Below, piece after piece: positions 26,066 to 35,665 of a stretch of DNA of 64,000 nucleotides (the stretch's first letter is position 1; each line of letters opens with the position of its first letter). Made by a program: the position numbers and the translations under genes. The notes beneath the pieces are model-generated. The model was not told where the DNA came from and ran no database searches. It saw nothing but the letters and a program-made list of their open reading frames with translations. The stretch lies in the NCBI GenBank assembly GCA_903887415.1, contig CAISPO010000037.1, forward strand, positions 1-64,000, given 5' to 3'. Source of the stretch: an uncultured Bacteroidota bacterium. GTDB taxonomy: Bacteria; Bacteroidota; Bacteroidia; Chitinophagales; Chitinophagaceae.

Positions 26066-27002
26066 GGTCCAGATATAGTTGTAAGTAGTAAATAATGAAT
26101 GAGCAAATGCCAAGCACCATGATCGCTTTAAGGTGTTGGCTGGCGCTATGATAGTGCTGTTGTGTGTTTCGCCTGTACAGAAATATTGTCCACGCAATGA
26201 GCGAGCATGCCAACAGGAACACATACAAGGACATGGATACATAGTGGTGCGCAAACAGGGCAAAGGAGCCTGTGCACAATGGTACGGTCACCAGTAAAGA
26301 TAAAGCGGTGATGAACTTCCGGGAAAATTCAAGGCCCTTTTTTATAGGCATAGTTATGCAGCCCCCGGCCTGGTCTCCTTTCAGGTCTTCCATATCTTTT
26401 ACTATTTCGCGCATCCAGGTAAGCATGAAAGCAAAATAAGCATAAGTGCCCAGTATCCATACTGGTAATGACGTTCTGTGATTGCCTGAAATTTTTGTTA
26501 CCAACGGGAAATGCATGTACTGTTGTAATTCCGGTTCATAAACTATGAGCACAACTATTGTCAATGACGCCAGCAAAGCGACTGCAAGATTGCCCGTAAT
26601 GTACTGTCGCTTAAAATTAGTGGAATAGAACCACAGAAGAAGGGTACAGCCAAGTTGCAATAGCATCCATTCGGGATGGCCTGCCGGTATAGCCACAAAG
26701 GCCGCAAGGCAGAGCGCGATAACATTGAGAACAGAGTGGGCGACAATAGCCTGTTTTCGGGGTATCACGTGCTCCAGTACCACTTTTTGCGGCTTATTCT
26801 GCAAGTCTATCTTAATGTCAAAGTAGTCGTTAATTATATAGCCCGCAGCGGCTATCAATATAGTGGACAGGGAAAGCATGAGGAATTGCGCTGGGCGAAG
26901 CACGGAGGGCTCTTCAAATAAAATAATGCACCACCACGCAAGCAACTGCGTGAGAAATATGATGAGCAGGTTTTTCCAGCGTATGAGATGAAGCCAGGGC
27001 AT
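26055..27002 (-). CDS. UbiA-type prenyltransferase (geranylgeranylglycerol-phosphate geranylgeranyltransferase-like)
   Basis: A 315-residue integral membrane protein with about eight or nine helices. The two aspartate-rich motifs that bind prenyl diphosphate through magnesium are NDYFDIKID (about residue 58) and DMEDLKGD (about 203). The Bacteroidota members of this branch are usually annotated as geranylgeranylglycerol-phosphate geranylgeranyltransferases. The gene precedes maf with an 11-base overlap. The acceptor molecule is inferred from family annotation only; a quinone or other polyprenyl acceptor cannot be excluded. Confidence 0.82.
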   Translation of the reverse strand: MPWLHLIRWKNLLIIFLTQLLAWWCIILFEEPSVLRPAQFLMLSLSTILIAAAGYIINDYFDIKIDLQNKPQKVVLEHVIPRKQAIVAHSVLNVIALCLAAFVAIPAGHPEWMLLQLGCTLLLWFYSTNFKRQYITGNLAVALLASLTIVVLIVYEPELQQYMHFPLVTKISGNHRTSLPVWILGTYAYFAFMLTWMREIVKDMEDLKGDQAGGCITMPIKKGLEFSRKFITALSLLVTVPLCTGSFALFAHHYVSMSLYVFLLACSLIAWTIFLYRRNTQQHYHSASQHLKAIMVLGICSFIIYYLQLYLDRAT

Positions 27003-27088
27003 TTCAGGAAGCAGTTAGCAGTTGCAGTTGGCAGCTTACTGCAAATTAGTAAAATCGGATGGTAGTCTTATTACTGAATTGTTAGATT

Positions 27089-28204
27089 CTACTCCCAATC
27101 GGGGTATTCGCCATTCCAGTGTATCTTTTCGCCTACCTGGTTCAGGCCAAAAAGCTTATTGAGCGCCATTGTGATGCTGAACTCGTTATACGCACCGGAA
27201 ACATAGTAGTAAGTACGGGCGTAATGAATCTGGAATTTGGTGAGATTAAGCCCTGCGCCAAATGAGAACCCCGCCAGGCCCGGCATGGTCTGCAGCGCAA
27301 GTTCCTGGCGCTGCAAGTCGTTGTAGGAAGCGGTAATGGTAACACGTTTCGCGAGTGTAAGCTCCGCTCCAAAAATAAAATGTCGGAACAACTTATCACC
27401 AAAATGCGAGCCATTGTCTTTTACTGTGTCCGTAGTGCCCAGGCTGTTTGTACCGGTAAGATCAGCGGGATTATCATAGCGGATATCCCACTCATACAGA
27501 TGCTGCACTGTTGTAAAGAGGCGAAGCGGCAGGTGTTTGAATTTTTTCGATGCGCCCAGTTGCAGGTCGAAAGGAACTGGTTCTGACGGGTTTGAAGTGT
27601 TATATTTTTGCACCATCACGCCCATGTTTTTAGCCACAATACCAAAATCCCATAGTGTAGATGTGTCGAAATAATTGATGCCTACGTCCATCAGCACCGC
27701 AGACCCCTTGTATTGGTACAAGGAGGAATTAGCCAGCTTAATATCAGCCCCATAGCGCCAGTGCTCCAGGTAAGAGCGCGATGCGCCAAGTGTGACCGCA
27801 TAATCCACTGCATGAAACTCGCCGATCACATTCCCGATATTATTCGTCTGGTCGAAAGCACCGTAATTCAAGTATTGCATACCAAAGAAAAAGGAAGTAT
27901 TGATCTTGGGGATATAGTAGCCATACTGCAGGTTGCCGATGTTGATACCGGCAAAAAAGTTGTTATAAACAAGCTGCAGCTCATTGTGCATGCCCGGCCG
28001 CATCATAGCCGGGTTTTGCAGCGCCAGTGCAATGTCATTATCCGGATCTGCCACACTGATGCCGCCCAATGCGGAAACATGCGGTGAGTTCGACAAATTG
28101 AGGTATTGAAAGGCAGACTGGCCTCCGTTTACCTGGGCCGTGACACCACCGCCTGCCATCACAAAACAAACAATGAGAAAAATAATGCGTATTCTAAGGG
28201 GCAT
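27089..28204 (-). CDS. porQ: Type IX secretion system protein PorQ
   Basis: A 371-residue outer-membrane barrel protein. The signal peptide ends in GVTAQ (residue 24). The N-terminus of the mature protein, GGQSAFQYLNLSNSPHVSALGG followed by DNDIALALQNPA, is the PorQ/PorV signature, and the rest is a predicted 14-strand barrel (FFGMQYLNYGAFD, YAVTLGASRSY, FSFGAGLNLTKFQIHYARTYY). PorQ works with PorU, PorV and PorZ in attaching T9SS cargo to the cell surface. It is not next to other por genes, which is usual in Bacteroidota. It is followed downstream by the UbiA/maf pair on the same strand, 86 bases on. Confidence 0.87.
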   Translation of the reverse strand: MPLRIRIIFLIVCFVMAGGGVTAQVNGGQSAFQYLNLSNSPHVSALGGISVADPDNDIALALQNPAMMRPGMHNELQLVYNNFFAGINIGNLQYGYYIPKINTSFFFGMQYLNYGAFDQTNNIGNVIGEFHAVDYAVTLGASRSYLEHWRYGADIKLANSSLYQYKGSAVLMDVGINYFDTSTLWDFGIVAKNMGVMVQKYNTSNPSEPVPFDLQLGASKKFKHLPLRLFTTVQHLYEWDIRYDNPADLTGTNSLGTTDTVKDNGSHFGDKLFRHFIFGAELTLAKRVTITASYNDLQRQELALQTMPGLAGFSFGAGLNLTKFQIHYARTYYYVSGAYNEFSITMALNKLFGLNQVGEKIHWNGEYPDWE

Positions 28205-28240
28205 AACTCTGCTATAACGTACCGATACTTTAATTATTGT

Positions 28241-29062
28241 TTATTGAGCGCCCTTCTGCATTTCTTCCACTATCGCTGTACTTACGCCGGTATTGGAGAA
28301 ACCACCATCGTGGAAGAGGTTTTGCATGGTTACCATACGTGTATAATCACTGAATAGCATTACACAATAGTTGGCGCAATCCTCGGCGCTGGCGTTGCCC
28401 AACGGTGACATTTTTTCGGCATAATGGAAGAATACATCGAAGCCGGCTACACCTGATCCTGCGGTTGTAACTGTAGGTGACTGTGAGATCGTATTCACGC
28501 GTACCTTCTTTGCAAAACCGTAGTGATAACCAAAGCTGCGGGCAATACTTTCCAGCAGGGCCTTGGCATCAGCCATATCGTTATAACCAGGGAAGGTGCG
28601 CTGTGCCGCTATGTAGCTCAGACCAAGTATCGAGCCCCATTCCTTCATCGCATCAGCCTTCATCGCTGCCTGGCACACCCTGTGCAGTGATAACGCAGAT
28701 ATATCCAGCGTTTTCAGGAAGTTTTCGTAGCTCGTGTTTGTGTACTCAATATTCTTGCGCACATTTGGCGACATACCAATACTATGCAGGATAAAGTCCA
28801 TTTTACCGCCCAGCAATTCCATGCTTTTCTGCATCAGGTTGTCAAGGTCTGCAGTAGATGTAGCATCTGCGGGTATTACCTGTGCATTGCACAATTTTGC
28901 CAGTTCGTTTATTTTGCCCATGCGCAGGGCTATAGGTGCATTGGTGAGCACTATCTCCGCACCTTCTGCCACGGCAGCCAGCGCAGTTTTCCAGGCAATG
29001 GAGCGCTCATCCAGCGCGCCGAAAATGATCCCTTTTTTCCCTTTCAGTAATTGGTTTGGCAT
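28241..29062 (-). CDS. fabI: Enoyl-[acyl-carrier-protein] reductase FabI
   Basis: A 273-residue short-chain dehydrogenase that performs the last reduction of fatty-acid elongation using NADH. Motifs: GIIFGALDERSIAW (the FabI form of the nucleotide-binding loop), a DFILHSIGMSP strand, SLGLSYIAAQRTFPGYNDMADAKALLE-type active site with the Tyr-x6-Lys pair (GYNDMADAK), and SQSPTVTTAGSGVAGF, the substrate loop. Length is normal. It is upstream of porQ by 36 bases on the same strand, so a shared transcript is possible. TACTTTTA lies upstream of the start, one base from the -7 consensus. Confidence 0.96.
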   Translation of the reverse strand: MPNQLLKGKKGIIFGALDERSIAWKTALAAVAEGAEIVLTNAPIALRMGKINELAKLCNAQVIPADATSTADLDNLMQKSMELLGGKMDFILHSIGMSPNVRKNIEYTNTSYENFLKTLDISALSLHRVCQAAMKADAMKEWGSILGLSYIAAQRTFPGYNDMADAKALLESIARSFGYHYGFAKKVRVNTISQSPTVTTAGSGVAGFDVFFHYAEKMSPLGNASAEDCANYCVMLFSDYTRMVTMQNLFHDGGFSNTGVSTAIVEEMQKGAQ

Positions 29063-29233
29063 GTGTGTTATTTATATAGACGGTAAAAGTAGAAAAAAAG
29101 AGGCAGTTATGTTGTTTTATTGGCCTTTTGCCCAACGATGCAGTTTATTTGCCTGTCTTCTTTGTAACGCGTCCCCGTACAAACCATATAAAGAGCAGAT
29201 TTTTAGTTATATTTAAACCAAATAACATAACCC

Positions 29234-29956
29234 ATGAAGTTTCTTTCTACCACTATTCTTTGTTTTTGCAGCACCGTTCTCTTTGCGCAAAATGGTTTTT
29301 TCCTGCAGCCTGAGATTGCCGGAGGAGTGAGTAATTCACATTTTACATCTGCCCAACCTTCACCCGAGTATGGAAGTGTTCAGCACAATATTTTTTCATT
29401 TCAAGTGATGTTAGATGTTGGTTATAAAACCGGGAAATGGGAATTTACTACCGGTCTGGGATATTTCAGAACAGGTTATGCCGGGAGATCTGGAGAGCCC
29501 TTGACCTATTCGATTTACAATACCACTGGCATTATCGGGATTAATACCGACGATTATCTTTCGCTTGGAACGTTCACAGTTTACAATACCCATATTATTT
29601 TGCCTATAAAGGTCGGGTATCAATTATTTCATCTGAACGAGAGATTAACGTTCGCACCATACTTGGGAGCGGAGTTTGCTTACAATATGCCACGAATATA
29701 TATGATAGGGGGTCCCAAAACAGAGCTGATGGAAGATTTTAACTCAAGTTGCTATCAATATGGCGTCTTTGGACTGGCAGAGTTGAAAATCGAGTACCAA
29801 GCCAGTAAACGTACCGAGATTACTGGAGGTGTATCTGATCATTATGACCTCACGCCGCTTATCCGCGGCAACCAGGAGTATGATCATGCAATACTTGTCA
29901 ACCTCGGCATGAGGTATAACTTCACGCATAAAACAGTAAGTAAGACCATGCTATAG
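29234..29956 (+). CDS. Outer-membrane beta-barrel protein
   Basis: A 240-residue secreted protein with signal peptide ending in LFAQ (residue 19). The mature part alternates short amphipathic strands and polar turns (FSFQVMLDVGYKTGKWEFTTGLGYF, IILPIKVGYQLFHLNERLTFAPYLGAEFAY, YGVFGLAELKIEYQASKRTEITGGV, AILVNLGMRYNF), typical of an eight- or ten-strand OmpW/PorT-like barrel. Its only distinct feature is an acidic, tyrosine-rich extracellular loop region. It converges with the PorE-like gene, with a small palindrome between them. Function unknown. Confidence 0.75.
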   Translation: MKFLSTTILCFCSTVLFAQNGFFLQPEIAGGVSNSHFTSAQPSPEYGSVQHNIFSFQVMLDVGYKTGKWEFTTGLGYFRTGYAGRSGEPLTYSIYNTTGIIGINTDDYLSLGTFTVYNTHIILPIKVGYQLFHLNERLTFAPYLGAEFAYNMPRIYMIGGPKTELMEDFNSSCYQYGVFGLAELKIEYQASKRTEITGGVSDHYDLTPLIRGNQEYDHAILVNLGMRYNFTHKTVSKTML

Positions 29957-29975
29957 CGAGGTACTTGATCTCACA

Positions 29976-29990
29976 CTCTCCTTTGGAGAG
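29976..29990. repeat. Small intergenic palindrome between convergent genes
   Basis: CTCTCC-TTT-GGAGAG forms a six-pair hairpin, followed by GGCCGGGGAG. This sequence type is common between Bacteroidota genes and may act as a weak two-way terminator for the convergent genes ending at 29956 and 30004. No T-run follows. Confidence 0.5.
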
Positions 29991-30003
29991 GGCCGGGGAG
30001 AAG

Positions 30004-31896
30004 TCACTTTCTTACAATTATTTCAACCCGCCGGTTCTTTCGTTGCCCCTCTTCGGTATCATTGGGCGCTATCATTTTGGCTTCACCCCAGCCCTTGGCC
30101 TGTATCTGGGCATCATCTATTCCAAAACCACCGATAACCTTCGATACCATGCCCGCCCGTTTGTAGGATAGTTCTTCGTTGATCATCGGTGTGCCGGTAT
30201 TGTCCGTATAAGCATTTACGAATACCACCATGGCCTTGTTATTGAGCAGTGGCTCCAGGGCAGTGCGTAGTGTGTTTACATCTGAGTCGGCCAGCTCTAC
30301 CCGGTTCACATCAAAGTGGATAGTAGCTACCAGGCTGTCATAGACCGGTTTGTACTCTTTGTAGTTCGATGGGAGCATCACCACATTATGTATGAGCGGC
30401 TTATGCAGGTAAGAGGTATCAAAGTCCAGTGTGTCATGCACCTGCGAGTATTCTACATGCCAGCTATGTATCGCATATTTTTTGCCCACTGCCAGCGATA
30501 TCAGGAAACTGGCGTCGCCCCGATTGCTCTGGAACTGGTATAGTGTATCGCCGGTTACTGCATTGCATACAAACATCACGGTATAGTTCAGGCGCTGCTG
30601 TGTGAGGCTGTCATATACATAGCCCTCAATGTTGCCGGTAGGGATAGGCTGCAGGAAGGGTGGGAGTGAGACCTGGTACAGGTCGAAATTTCCCGGAGGG
30701 CCATTGCGGTCAGATGCGAAGTACATTTTTCTGCCGTCCATGGTCACATACTGGCTTTTTTCATCGCTGGCGGTGTTGATGGGGTAGCCAAGGTTGCGGG
30801 CTTTGTCCCACGTATGCTCATCGATGCGCTTGCTCGTAAATATATCTGCGCCGCCCATGCCGGGCCATCCATCGCTGGCAAAGAAAAGTGTGCGGTTGTC
30901 CACCGAAATGAAGGGAGCAGTTTCATTGCCCGCAGTGTTTATACTAGGCCCGGCATTTACCGGCAGTTGCCACAGTCCGTTATCAAAGCGGGATATCCAT
31001 ATATCCATACCCCCATAGCCACCGGGCCGGTCGCTTACAAAATAAAGCTCCCTGTTGTCAGGAGAGAGTGACGGCTGTCCTTCATAAGCTGGGGTATTTA
31101 TCGTGGCGCCAAACGGTTGTGGTATTGTCCATTCACTGTCCCTGGCTATGCGGTAAGCCATCAGCAGGTCGCAGCCGCCCTCGGTAAAAGCATCCCAACT
31201 ACGGTTATCGCAGCGGGTGAAGAACATATAGTGCCCATCGGTAGAAATAAACTGTGCTGATTCCGGGTCAGGCGTATTGATGCTGCCTAAATTTCGTCCG
31301 GAACACCAGTCGCCACAGGTATCCATGGCGCTGCAATACAGGTCTTCATCCATATTGTTGATACGGCGGGTGTAGTAAAGCAAACCTGTATCTGCTGACA
31401 TACACGGATACAATTCTGGATCAGGTGTGTTTATCCTTACCAGGTTTTCCGGCCATGTATGCGACTGGTTAATAAGCGCTGACCTTACGAATTCCGCTTG
31501 TGCTTTCAGCTTCCGCCATTCCGGGTCATCGAGGTGGGAATTGATGGTTTGCAATGCCTCGTCCGCATAGCCGCAGGCTATCAGGCTTTTTACGAGCGGC
31601 TTGCCAAACCGCTGCTTGCCGTTACCACACCTGGCAACGGCCTTACGGAATACGTCAGCAGCCTGGGGGTACTTACGGGCTTCGAAGTACCATTGCCCCA
31701 GTTGTGCATAAGCGTCAGAATAGGAATGTGCCTTAGCTATGGCATGCGACATTTTTTTACACGCCTTGTCTGGTTTTTTAGCCGCACGGTCTCGTAATGC
31801 CGCCTCATAGCAGCGGTCGGCCCGTTTGGAGACTTGAGCTGCTACGATAAAGCATGAAAACAAGCAGTAAAAGAAAAATAATATTTTCCGCCGCAT
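30004..31896 (-). CDS. OmpA-family protein with TPR, PD40 propeller and carboxypeptidase-like domain (PorE-like)
   Basis: A 630-residue periplasmic or outer-membrane protein. Order of parts: signal peptide to FIVAAQ (about residue 21); TPR helices (25-130); five or six WD40-like Tol (PD40) blades (about 150-410; SADTGLLYYTRRIN, SPDNRELYFVSDRPGGYGGMDIW, SVDNRTLFFASDG, TMDGRKMYFASDRNGPPGNFD); a carboxypeptidase-regulatory-like beta domain (GNIEGYVYDSLTQQRLNY, 420-500); and a C-terminal OmpA domain (530-630) with NAYTDNTG and NRRVEIIVRK for peptidoglycan binding. This is the domain order of PorE of the T9SS. Paralogues with the same order exist, so the exact role is uncertain. It stands alone on the minus strand. 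Confidence 0.82.
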   Translation of the reverse strand: MRRKILFFFYCLFSCFIVAAQVSKRADRCYEAALRDRAAKKPDKACKKMSHAIAKAHSYSDAYAQLGQWYFEARKYPQAADVFRKAVARCGNGKQRFGKPLVKSLIACGYADEALQTINSHLDDPEWRKLKAQAEFVRSALINQSHTWPENLVRINTPDPELYPCMSADTGLLYYTRRINNMDEDLYCSAMDTCGDWCSGRNLGSINTPDPESAQFISTDGHYMFFTRCDNRSWDAFTEGGCDLLMAYRIARDSEWTIPQPFGATINTPAYEGQPSLSPDNRELYFVSDRPGGYGGMDIWISRFDNGLWQLPVNAGPSINTAGNETAPFISVDNRTLFFASDGWPGMGGADIFTSKRIDEHTWDKARNLGYPINTASDEKSQYVTMDGRKMYFASDRNGPPGNFDLYQVSLPPFLQPIPTGNIEGYVYDSLTQQRLNYTVMFVCNAVTGDTLYQFQSNRGDASFLISLAVGKKYAIHSWHVEYSQVHDTLDFDTSYLHKPLIHNVVMLPSNYKEYKPVYDSLVATIHFDVNRVELADSDVNTLRTALEPLLNNKAMVVFVNAYTDNTGTPMINEELSYKRAGMVSKVIGGFGIDDAQIQAKGWGEAKMIAPNDTEEGQRKNRRVEIIVRK

Positions 31897-31974
31897 CAGT
31901 TGCGAAAAGTACGGAAAAAATGCAGAAACATGTTCCCTCCAGCTTAAGATAGTTCTATAATACCTGCATCCGGT

Positions 31975-34185
31975 TTACGCCTTGATAACACTCAGGATTT
32001 GAACATGTCCATCATCTATATAACGTACAAAATATACTCCGGGATGTAATGTTTTCATATCCACAATCTGCGTACTTCCAGTTACACTCATCGATGCAAC
32101 GTGCTTACCCGCAACATCTGTTAAGATTAGCTGCGCGTTATTTCCCGTTTTTCCGTTGATCTGAATAGTGAGCATATCGTCAACAGGGTTAGGGAAGGCT
32201 GTGATCTTCAGTCTCCCCGCAACCTGTCCGACGCCAGTACTGGAGGATAGGGTTGAAAAAGGTACAGTTACCCATGCGGACAGGTTTCCTGCACCGCAGC
32301 TATCAAGCACATGTGCATAATAGCTCTGGCCGGCCAGCAGGCCCAATACCGGTATGCTGGTCGCAGTAGTTTGTGTGCCTGGCGTTGTTGGGGCAGCAGC
32401 GCTTGTATTCACGATGTATTCATACCCTAAAGTGCCTGCAACAGCAGTCCAGCTAACGGTTGCACTTGTGCTGGTGATTGAAGACACGGAAAGCCCCGTA
32501 ACAGTATCGCAGGCGGTAACTGAAGGAGTTGAAAAAGGTACAGTTACCCATGCAGACAGGTTTCCTGCACCGCAGCTGTCAAGTACATGGCCGTAATAAT
32601 TTTGGCCTGGTATCAGGCCTGTCACAGTTACTGTGCTAGCTGCAACATACGTGCCTGGCGACGAAGGTGAAGCTGCGCTCATATCCACAGTATATTCATA
32701 CCCTAAAGACCCGGTAACTGCCGTCCAGCTAAGATTTGCGCTTGTGCTGGTAATTGACGATACTGCAAGGCCGGTAACCGCATCACAGGGCGAAATAGGG
32801 AGTGTTGGGAAAGGAACAGTCGCCCATCCAGATAGATTTCCGGCGCCGCAACTGTCCAGGACATGTGCGTAATAATTTTGGCCGGGCGGCAAACCGCTTA
32901 CCGATGCAGTTGTAGCACCAGTAAAGGTACCCGGCACAGCGGGTGATGCTGAACTTAGATCAACAACATACCAATAGCCCGAAGACCCGGTAATTGCAGT
33001 CCAGCTAAGGTTTGCGCTGGTGCTGGTAATTGAAGACACTGAAAGCCCGGTAACGGTATCGCAGGTGATGGTAAGCGGGCTGTTGAACGTACGTATCCGG
33101 CTGTTGTTCCAATCTACAAAATATACATTATTGTAATAATCCACTGCTACATCCACAGGTTGGTTTAGCTCTGCGGCCGTGGCAGGCCCCCAGTCGCCGC
33201 TATAGCCTGCTGTTCCGGTTCCGGCTACACTAGAGATGATCCCGGTAAAAGCATCGATCCGCCGGATGCGGTTGTTGTAACAATCGCAAATAAAAATATT
33301 TCCCTGCCGGTCTATAGCTATGCCGCCAGGGTAGTTTAGCTCAGCGGCAGTAGCTGGTCCGCCATCGCCGCTTGATCCGAGCGTTCCGTTTCCCGCGATC
33401 GTATTGATGATGCCAAAGGCATCTACTTTCCGTATCCGGTGATGCCCATTATCTGTAATATACAAATTACCAACGGAGTCCATCCGCACATAGTTAGGAA
33501 GAGATATATCCGCAGCCGTTGCCGGACCCAGGTCGCCGCTAAAGCCACTGGTGCCTGTACCAACAACCGTGGAAATAGTGCCGGTCGCACTGATCATGCG
33601 TATCCGGTTATTGTGCTGGTCGGCTACAAACAGATTGCCAAGAGAATCTACAGTAATACCAAGGGGATAGTTAAATTTAGCCGCGCTAGCAGGGCCGCCA
33701 TCTCCTAAGAAGCCCGCTACGCCCGGGGTTCCTGCGATGGTAGTTATTATGCCCGATCCATCTACCTTCCGCACAACGTGATTGTCGTAATCGCAAAAAT
33801 AAACATTGTTATGCTTATCTACGGCCACCCCGCCCGGTATGCTTATTTCAGCTGCGGTTGCAGGACCGCTATCTCCGTAAAAACCATTCGTGCCATCTCC
33901 TGCTTTAGTAAATATGATACCGCCTGGTCCTAGCTTCAGTTGTCTTACCCTATAGTTTAGCCGGTCTCCAATGAACAGGCTGCCATAGCCCGATCCGCCG
34001 AAAGAAAGAAAACCCGGGAAGTTTATTTCAGCAAGCGTATCTGGTCCTCCGTCCCCTGAATAGCCCGCAGTTCCATTCCCACATGTGGTATGGATGTTTT
34101 GGCCTTGTGAGAAATGGCTGGTGAAAAGCAAAGCGATGATTATTAGCCCAGTACTTATTTGTTTCGTGCAAAATGCATTTTTCAT
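31975..34185 (-). CDS. NHL-propeller, fibronectin III, T9SS surface protein
   Basis: A 736-residue secreted protein. The signal peptide ends in FSQGQ (about residue 29). Residues 30-370 are six NHL-type blades (GTAGYSGDGGPDTLAEINFPG and similar, with IRKVDxFGIINTIAGNGT joins), forming a propeller. Residues 375-655 are three FN3 domains of about 92 residues, so alike that they recur at DNA level. Residues 665-736 are a T9SS sorting domain (ITAFPNPVDDMLTIQ, LHPGVYFVRY). Single gene between porE-like and DUF2130 genes. A role in surface binding is likely; ligand unknown. Confidence 0.85.
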   Translation of the reverse strand: MKNAFCTKQISTGLIIIALLFTSHFSQGQNIHTTCGNGTAGYSGDGGPDTLAEINFPGFLSFGGSGYGSLFIGDRLNYRVRQLKLGPGGIIFTKAGDGTNGFYGDSGPATAAEISIPGGVAVDKHNNVYFCDYDNHVVRKVDGSGIITTIAGTPGVAGFLGDGGPASAAKFNYPLGITVDSLGNLFVADQHNNRIRMISATGTISTVVGTGTSGFSGDLGPATAADISLPNYVRMDSVGNLYITDNGHHRIRKVDAFGIINTIAGNGTLGSSGDGGPATAAELNYPGGIAIDRQGNIFICDCYNNRIRRIDAFTGIISSVAGTGTAGYSGDWGPATAAELNQPVDVAVDYYNNVYFVDWNNSRIRTFNSPLTITCDTVTGLSVSSITSTSANLSWTAITGSSGYWYVVDLSSASPAVPGTFTGATTASVSGLPPGQNYYAHVLDSCGAGNLSGWATVPFPTLPISPCDAVTGLAVSSITSTSANLSWTAVTGSLGYEYTVDMSAASPSSPGTYVAASTVTVTGLIPGQNYYGHVLDSCGAGNLSAWVTVPFSTPSVTACDTVTGLSVSSITSTSATVSWTAVAGTLGYEYIVNTSAAAPTTPGTQTTATSIPVLGLLAGQSYYAHVLDSCGAGNLSAWVTVPFSTLSSSTGVGQVAGRLKITAFPNPVDDMLTIQINGKTGNNAQLILTDVAGKHVASMSVTGSTQIVDMKTLHPGVYFVRYIDDGHVQILSVIKA
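32260..33060 (-). repeat. Three tandem FN3-coding repeats
   Basis: Three consecutive copies of about 270 bases inside the NHL/FN3 gene. Each encodes CDxVTGLxVSSITSTSA, a YEY/YWY core with AxxxPGT, and the ending GQxYYxHVLDSCGAGNLSxW. Their DNA is still similar enough to recombine, so copy number may vary between strains. Confidence 0.8.
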
Positions 34186-34303
34186 TTATTGAGGATTTAT
34201 GTAAAATTATCAGTCAAATATATATTGTTCTTTCGTAAAACATAGACATTTTTCAACGTGGAAAGGTGAAAATCCCTTTCTCACCTGCTGATTCAAAATG
34301 ACA

Positions 34304-34311
34304 TAATTTTG
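34304..34311 (+). promoter_or_regulatory. -7 box of the DUF2130 gene
   Basis: TAATTTTG fits TAnnTTTG, 29 bases before the ATG at 34341. No convincing -33 TTG is present. Confidence 0.45.
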
Positions 34312-34340
34312 TACCTTCCAAATCACATCCAACAATCTAC

Positions 34341-35624
34341 ATGTCCACAATAGTAGTATGCCCCAACTGTAAAACGGAATTTGAACCCACCGCTGCTATT
34401 GCTCAGTCGGTAAGAGATGATATGGCAAAGGAGTATAACCAGAAATGGGTAGAGAACTCTAGGCAAAAAGAAGAGCAATTCAAAAAAGAAAGGGAACAAT
34501 TGCTGAAGCAGCAACAGGAGAAAGAACAGCAATGGCAGCAACAGCAGCAGGACCTGGCGAACAAAGCAAGCGAAGAAAAAAAAGCCATGGAAGCGCAACT
34601 GAAAAAAGAACTGGAACAAAAGGTAGGTGCCGATTTTGAAAACAAACTGAAACTGCTGGAAGACGCCAACAAAACCAACCAGGCAAAACTAGCTGAGGCA
34701 AGAGAAAAGGAAATGGATTTCCTGAAAAAAATGCAGGAGCTCCAGACCCGTGAGCAAGAGATGGAAATACAGATGCAGCGCCGCCTACTGGACGAACGCA
34801 ATAAGCTTGCGGAGCAGGTAAAGAAAGAAGAGGAAGAAAAAAATAAGTTGCGCGATACTGAATTTGAAATGAAACTCAAAGAACGTGACAAGCAACTGGA
34901 CGACCAGCGCAAGCTGATAGAAGAAATGAAGCGTAAGAGCGAGCAAGGTTCTATGCAACTACAAGGCGAGGTGCAGGAACTGGCGCTGGAGCATATGCTG
35001 CGCTACGCATTTCCCTTCGATCTCGTGAGTGAAGTGGGCAAGGGCGTAAGAGGTGCCGATTGCATACAAACCGTGCGCAACAGCTTTGGGCAGGAATGCG
35101 GCAAGATCATCTTTGAGAGCAAGCGCACCAAGGATTTCAGCGAAGACTGGGTAGAGAAGCTGAAAGCAGATATGCGTGTGCTGGGCGCTGATGTGGCTGT
35201 GATCGTAACGCAGGCAATGCCTAAGGACATGCCTGGCTTTGGGGAGCGGAATGGGGTATGGATATGCACTTTCGGTGAGGCGAGATCACTGGTGCATGTG
35301 CTGCGCGATGCGGTGATAAAAGTATATAACGCAGCCAAGAGCCAGGAAGGCAAGGGTGACAAGATGGCCCTGCTCTATCACTACCTGGTAAGTACCGAAT
35401 TCTCAGAGCAGTGGAGCGCTATACGCGAGGGTTTTATGGGCATGAAAATATCCATCCAGAAAGAGCGTGATGCCATGGAAAAACTATGGAAGGCCCGCGA
35501 AAAACAACTGGAAAAAGTGCTGCTCAATGCAGCCCACATAAAGGGTTCAATCGAAGGTATAGCAGGTATGGACGTGGATCTGAACCTTTTGTCGGAGGGG
35601 GATAATGGATATTTGCTGGAGTAA
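34341..35624 (+). CDS. DUF2130 coiled-coil protein
   Basis: A 427-residue protein. It starts with a CPNCKTEFEP zinc-ribbon-like pair (Cys8, Cys11), followed by a long highly charged coiled coil (about residues 25-215, rich in K, E and Q with heptads) and a globular C-terminal DUF2130 domain (about 220-415) with LEHMLRYAFPFDLVSEVGKGVRGADCIQTVRN-type restriction-nuclease-like motifs and GKIIFESKRTKDF, VAVIVTQAMPKD. The C-terminal domain resembles the PD-(D/E)xK fold (an acidic residue before an ExK-like ESKRTK), an inference. The sequence reads through an A8 run at 34576-34583 intact. A relic of a second DUF2130 3' end lies at 36357-36392. Confidence 0.85.
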   Translation: MSTIVVCPNCKTEFEPTAAIAQSVRDDMAKEYNQKWVENSRQKEEQFKKEREQLLKQQQEKEQQWQQQQQDLANKASEEKKAMEAQLKKELEQKVGADFENKLKLLEDANKTNQAKLAEAREKEMDFLKKMQELQTREQEMEIQMQRRLLDERNKLAEQVKKEEEEKNKLRDTEFEMKLKERDKQLDDQRKLIEEMKRKSEQGSMQLQGEVQELALEHMLRYAFPFDLVSEVGKGVRGADCIQTVRNSFGQECGKIIFESKRTKDFSEDWVEKLKADMRVLGADVAVIVTQAMPKDMPGFGERNGVWICTFGEARSLVHVLRDAVIKVYNAAKSQEGKGDKMALLYHYLVSTEFSEQWSAIREGFMGMKISIQKERDAMEKLWKAREKQLEKVLLNAAHIKGSIEGIAGMDVDLNLLSEGDNGYLLE

Positions 35625-35665
35625 GTTCATTCAGATAACAAACGATTTTTTAATTATTTTACATC

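Noticed and set aside
26066-26263. N-terminal extension of the Maf frame
   Set aside because: The extra residues are Cys/Trp/His-rich and mirror the UbiA-type gene in another frame; the family start is the GTG at 26065.
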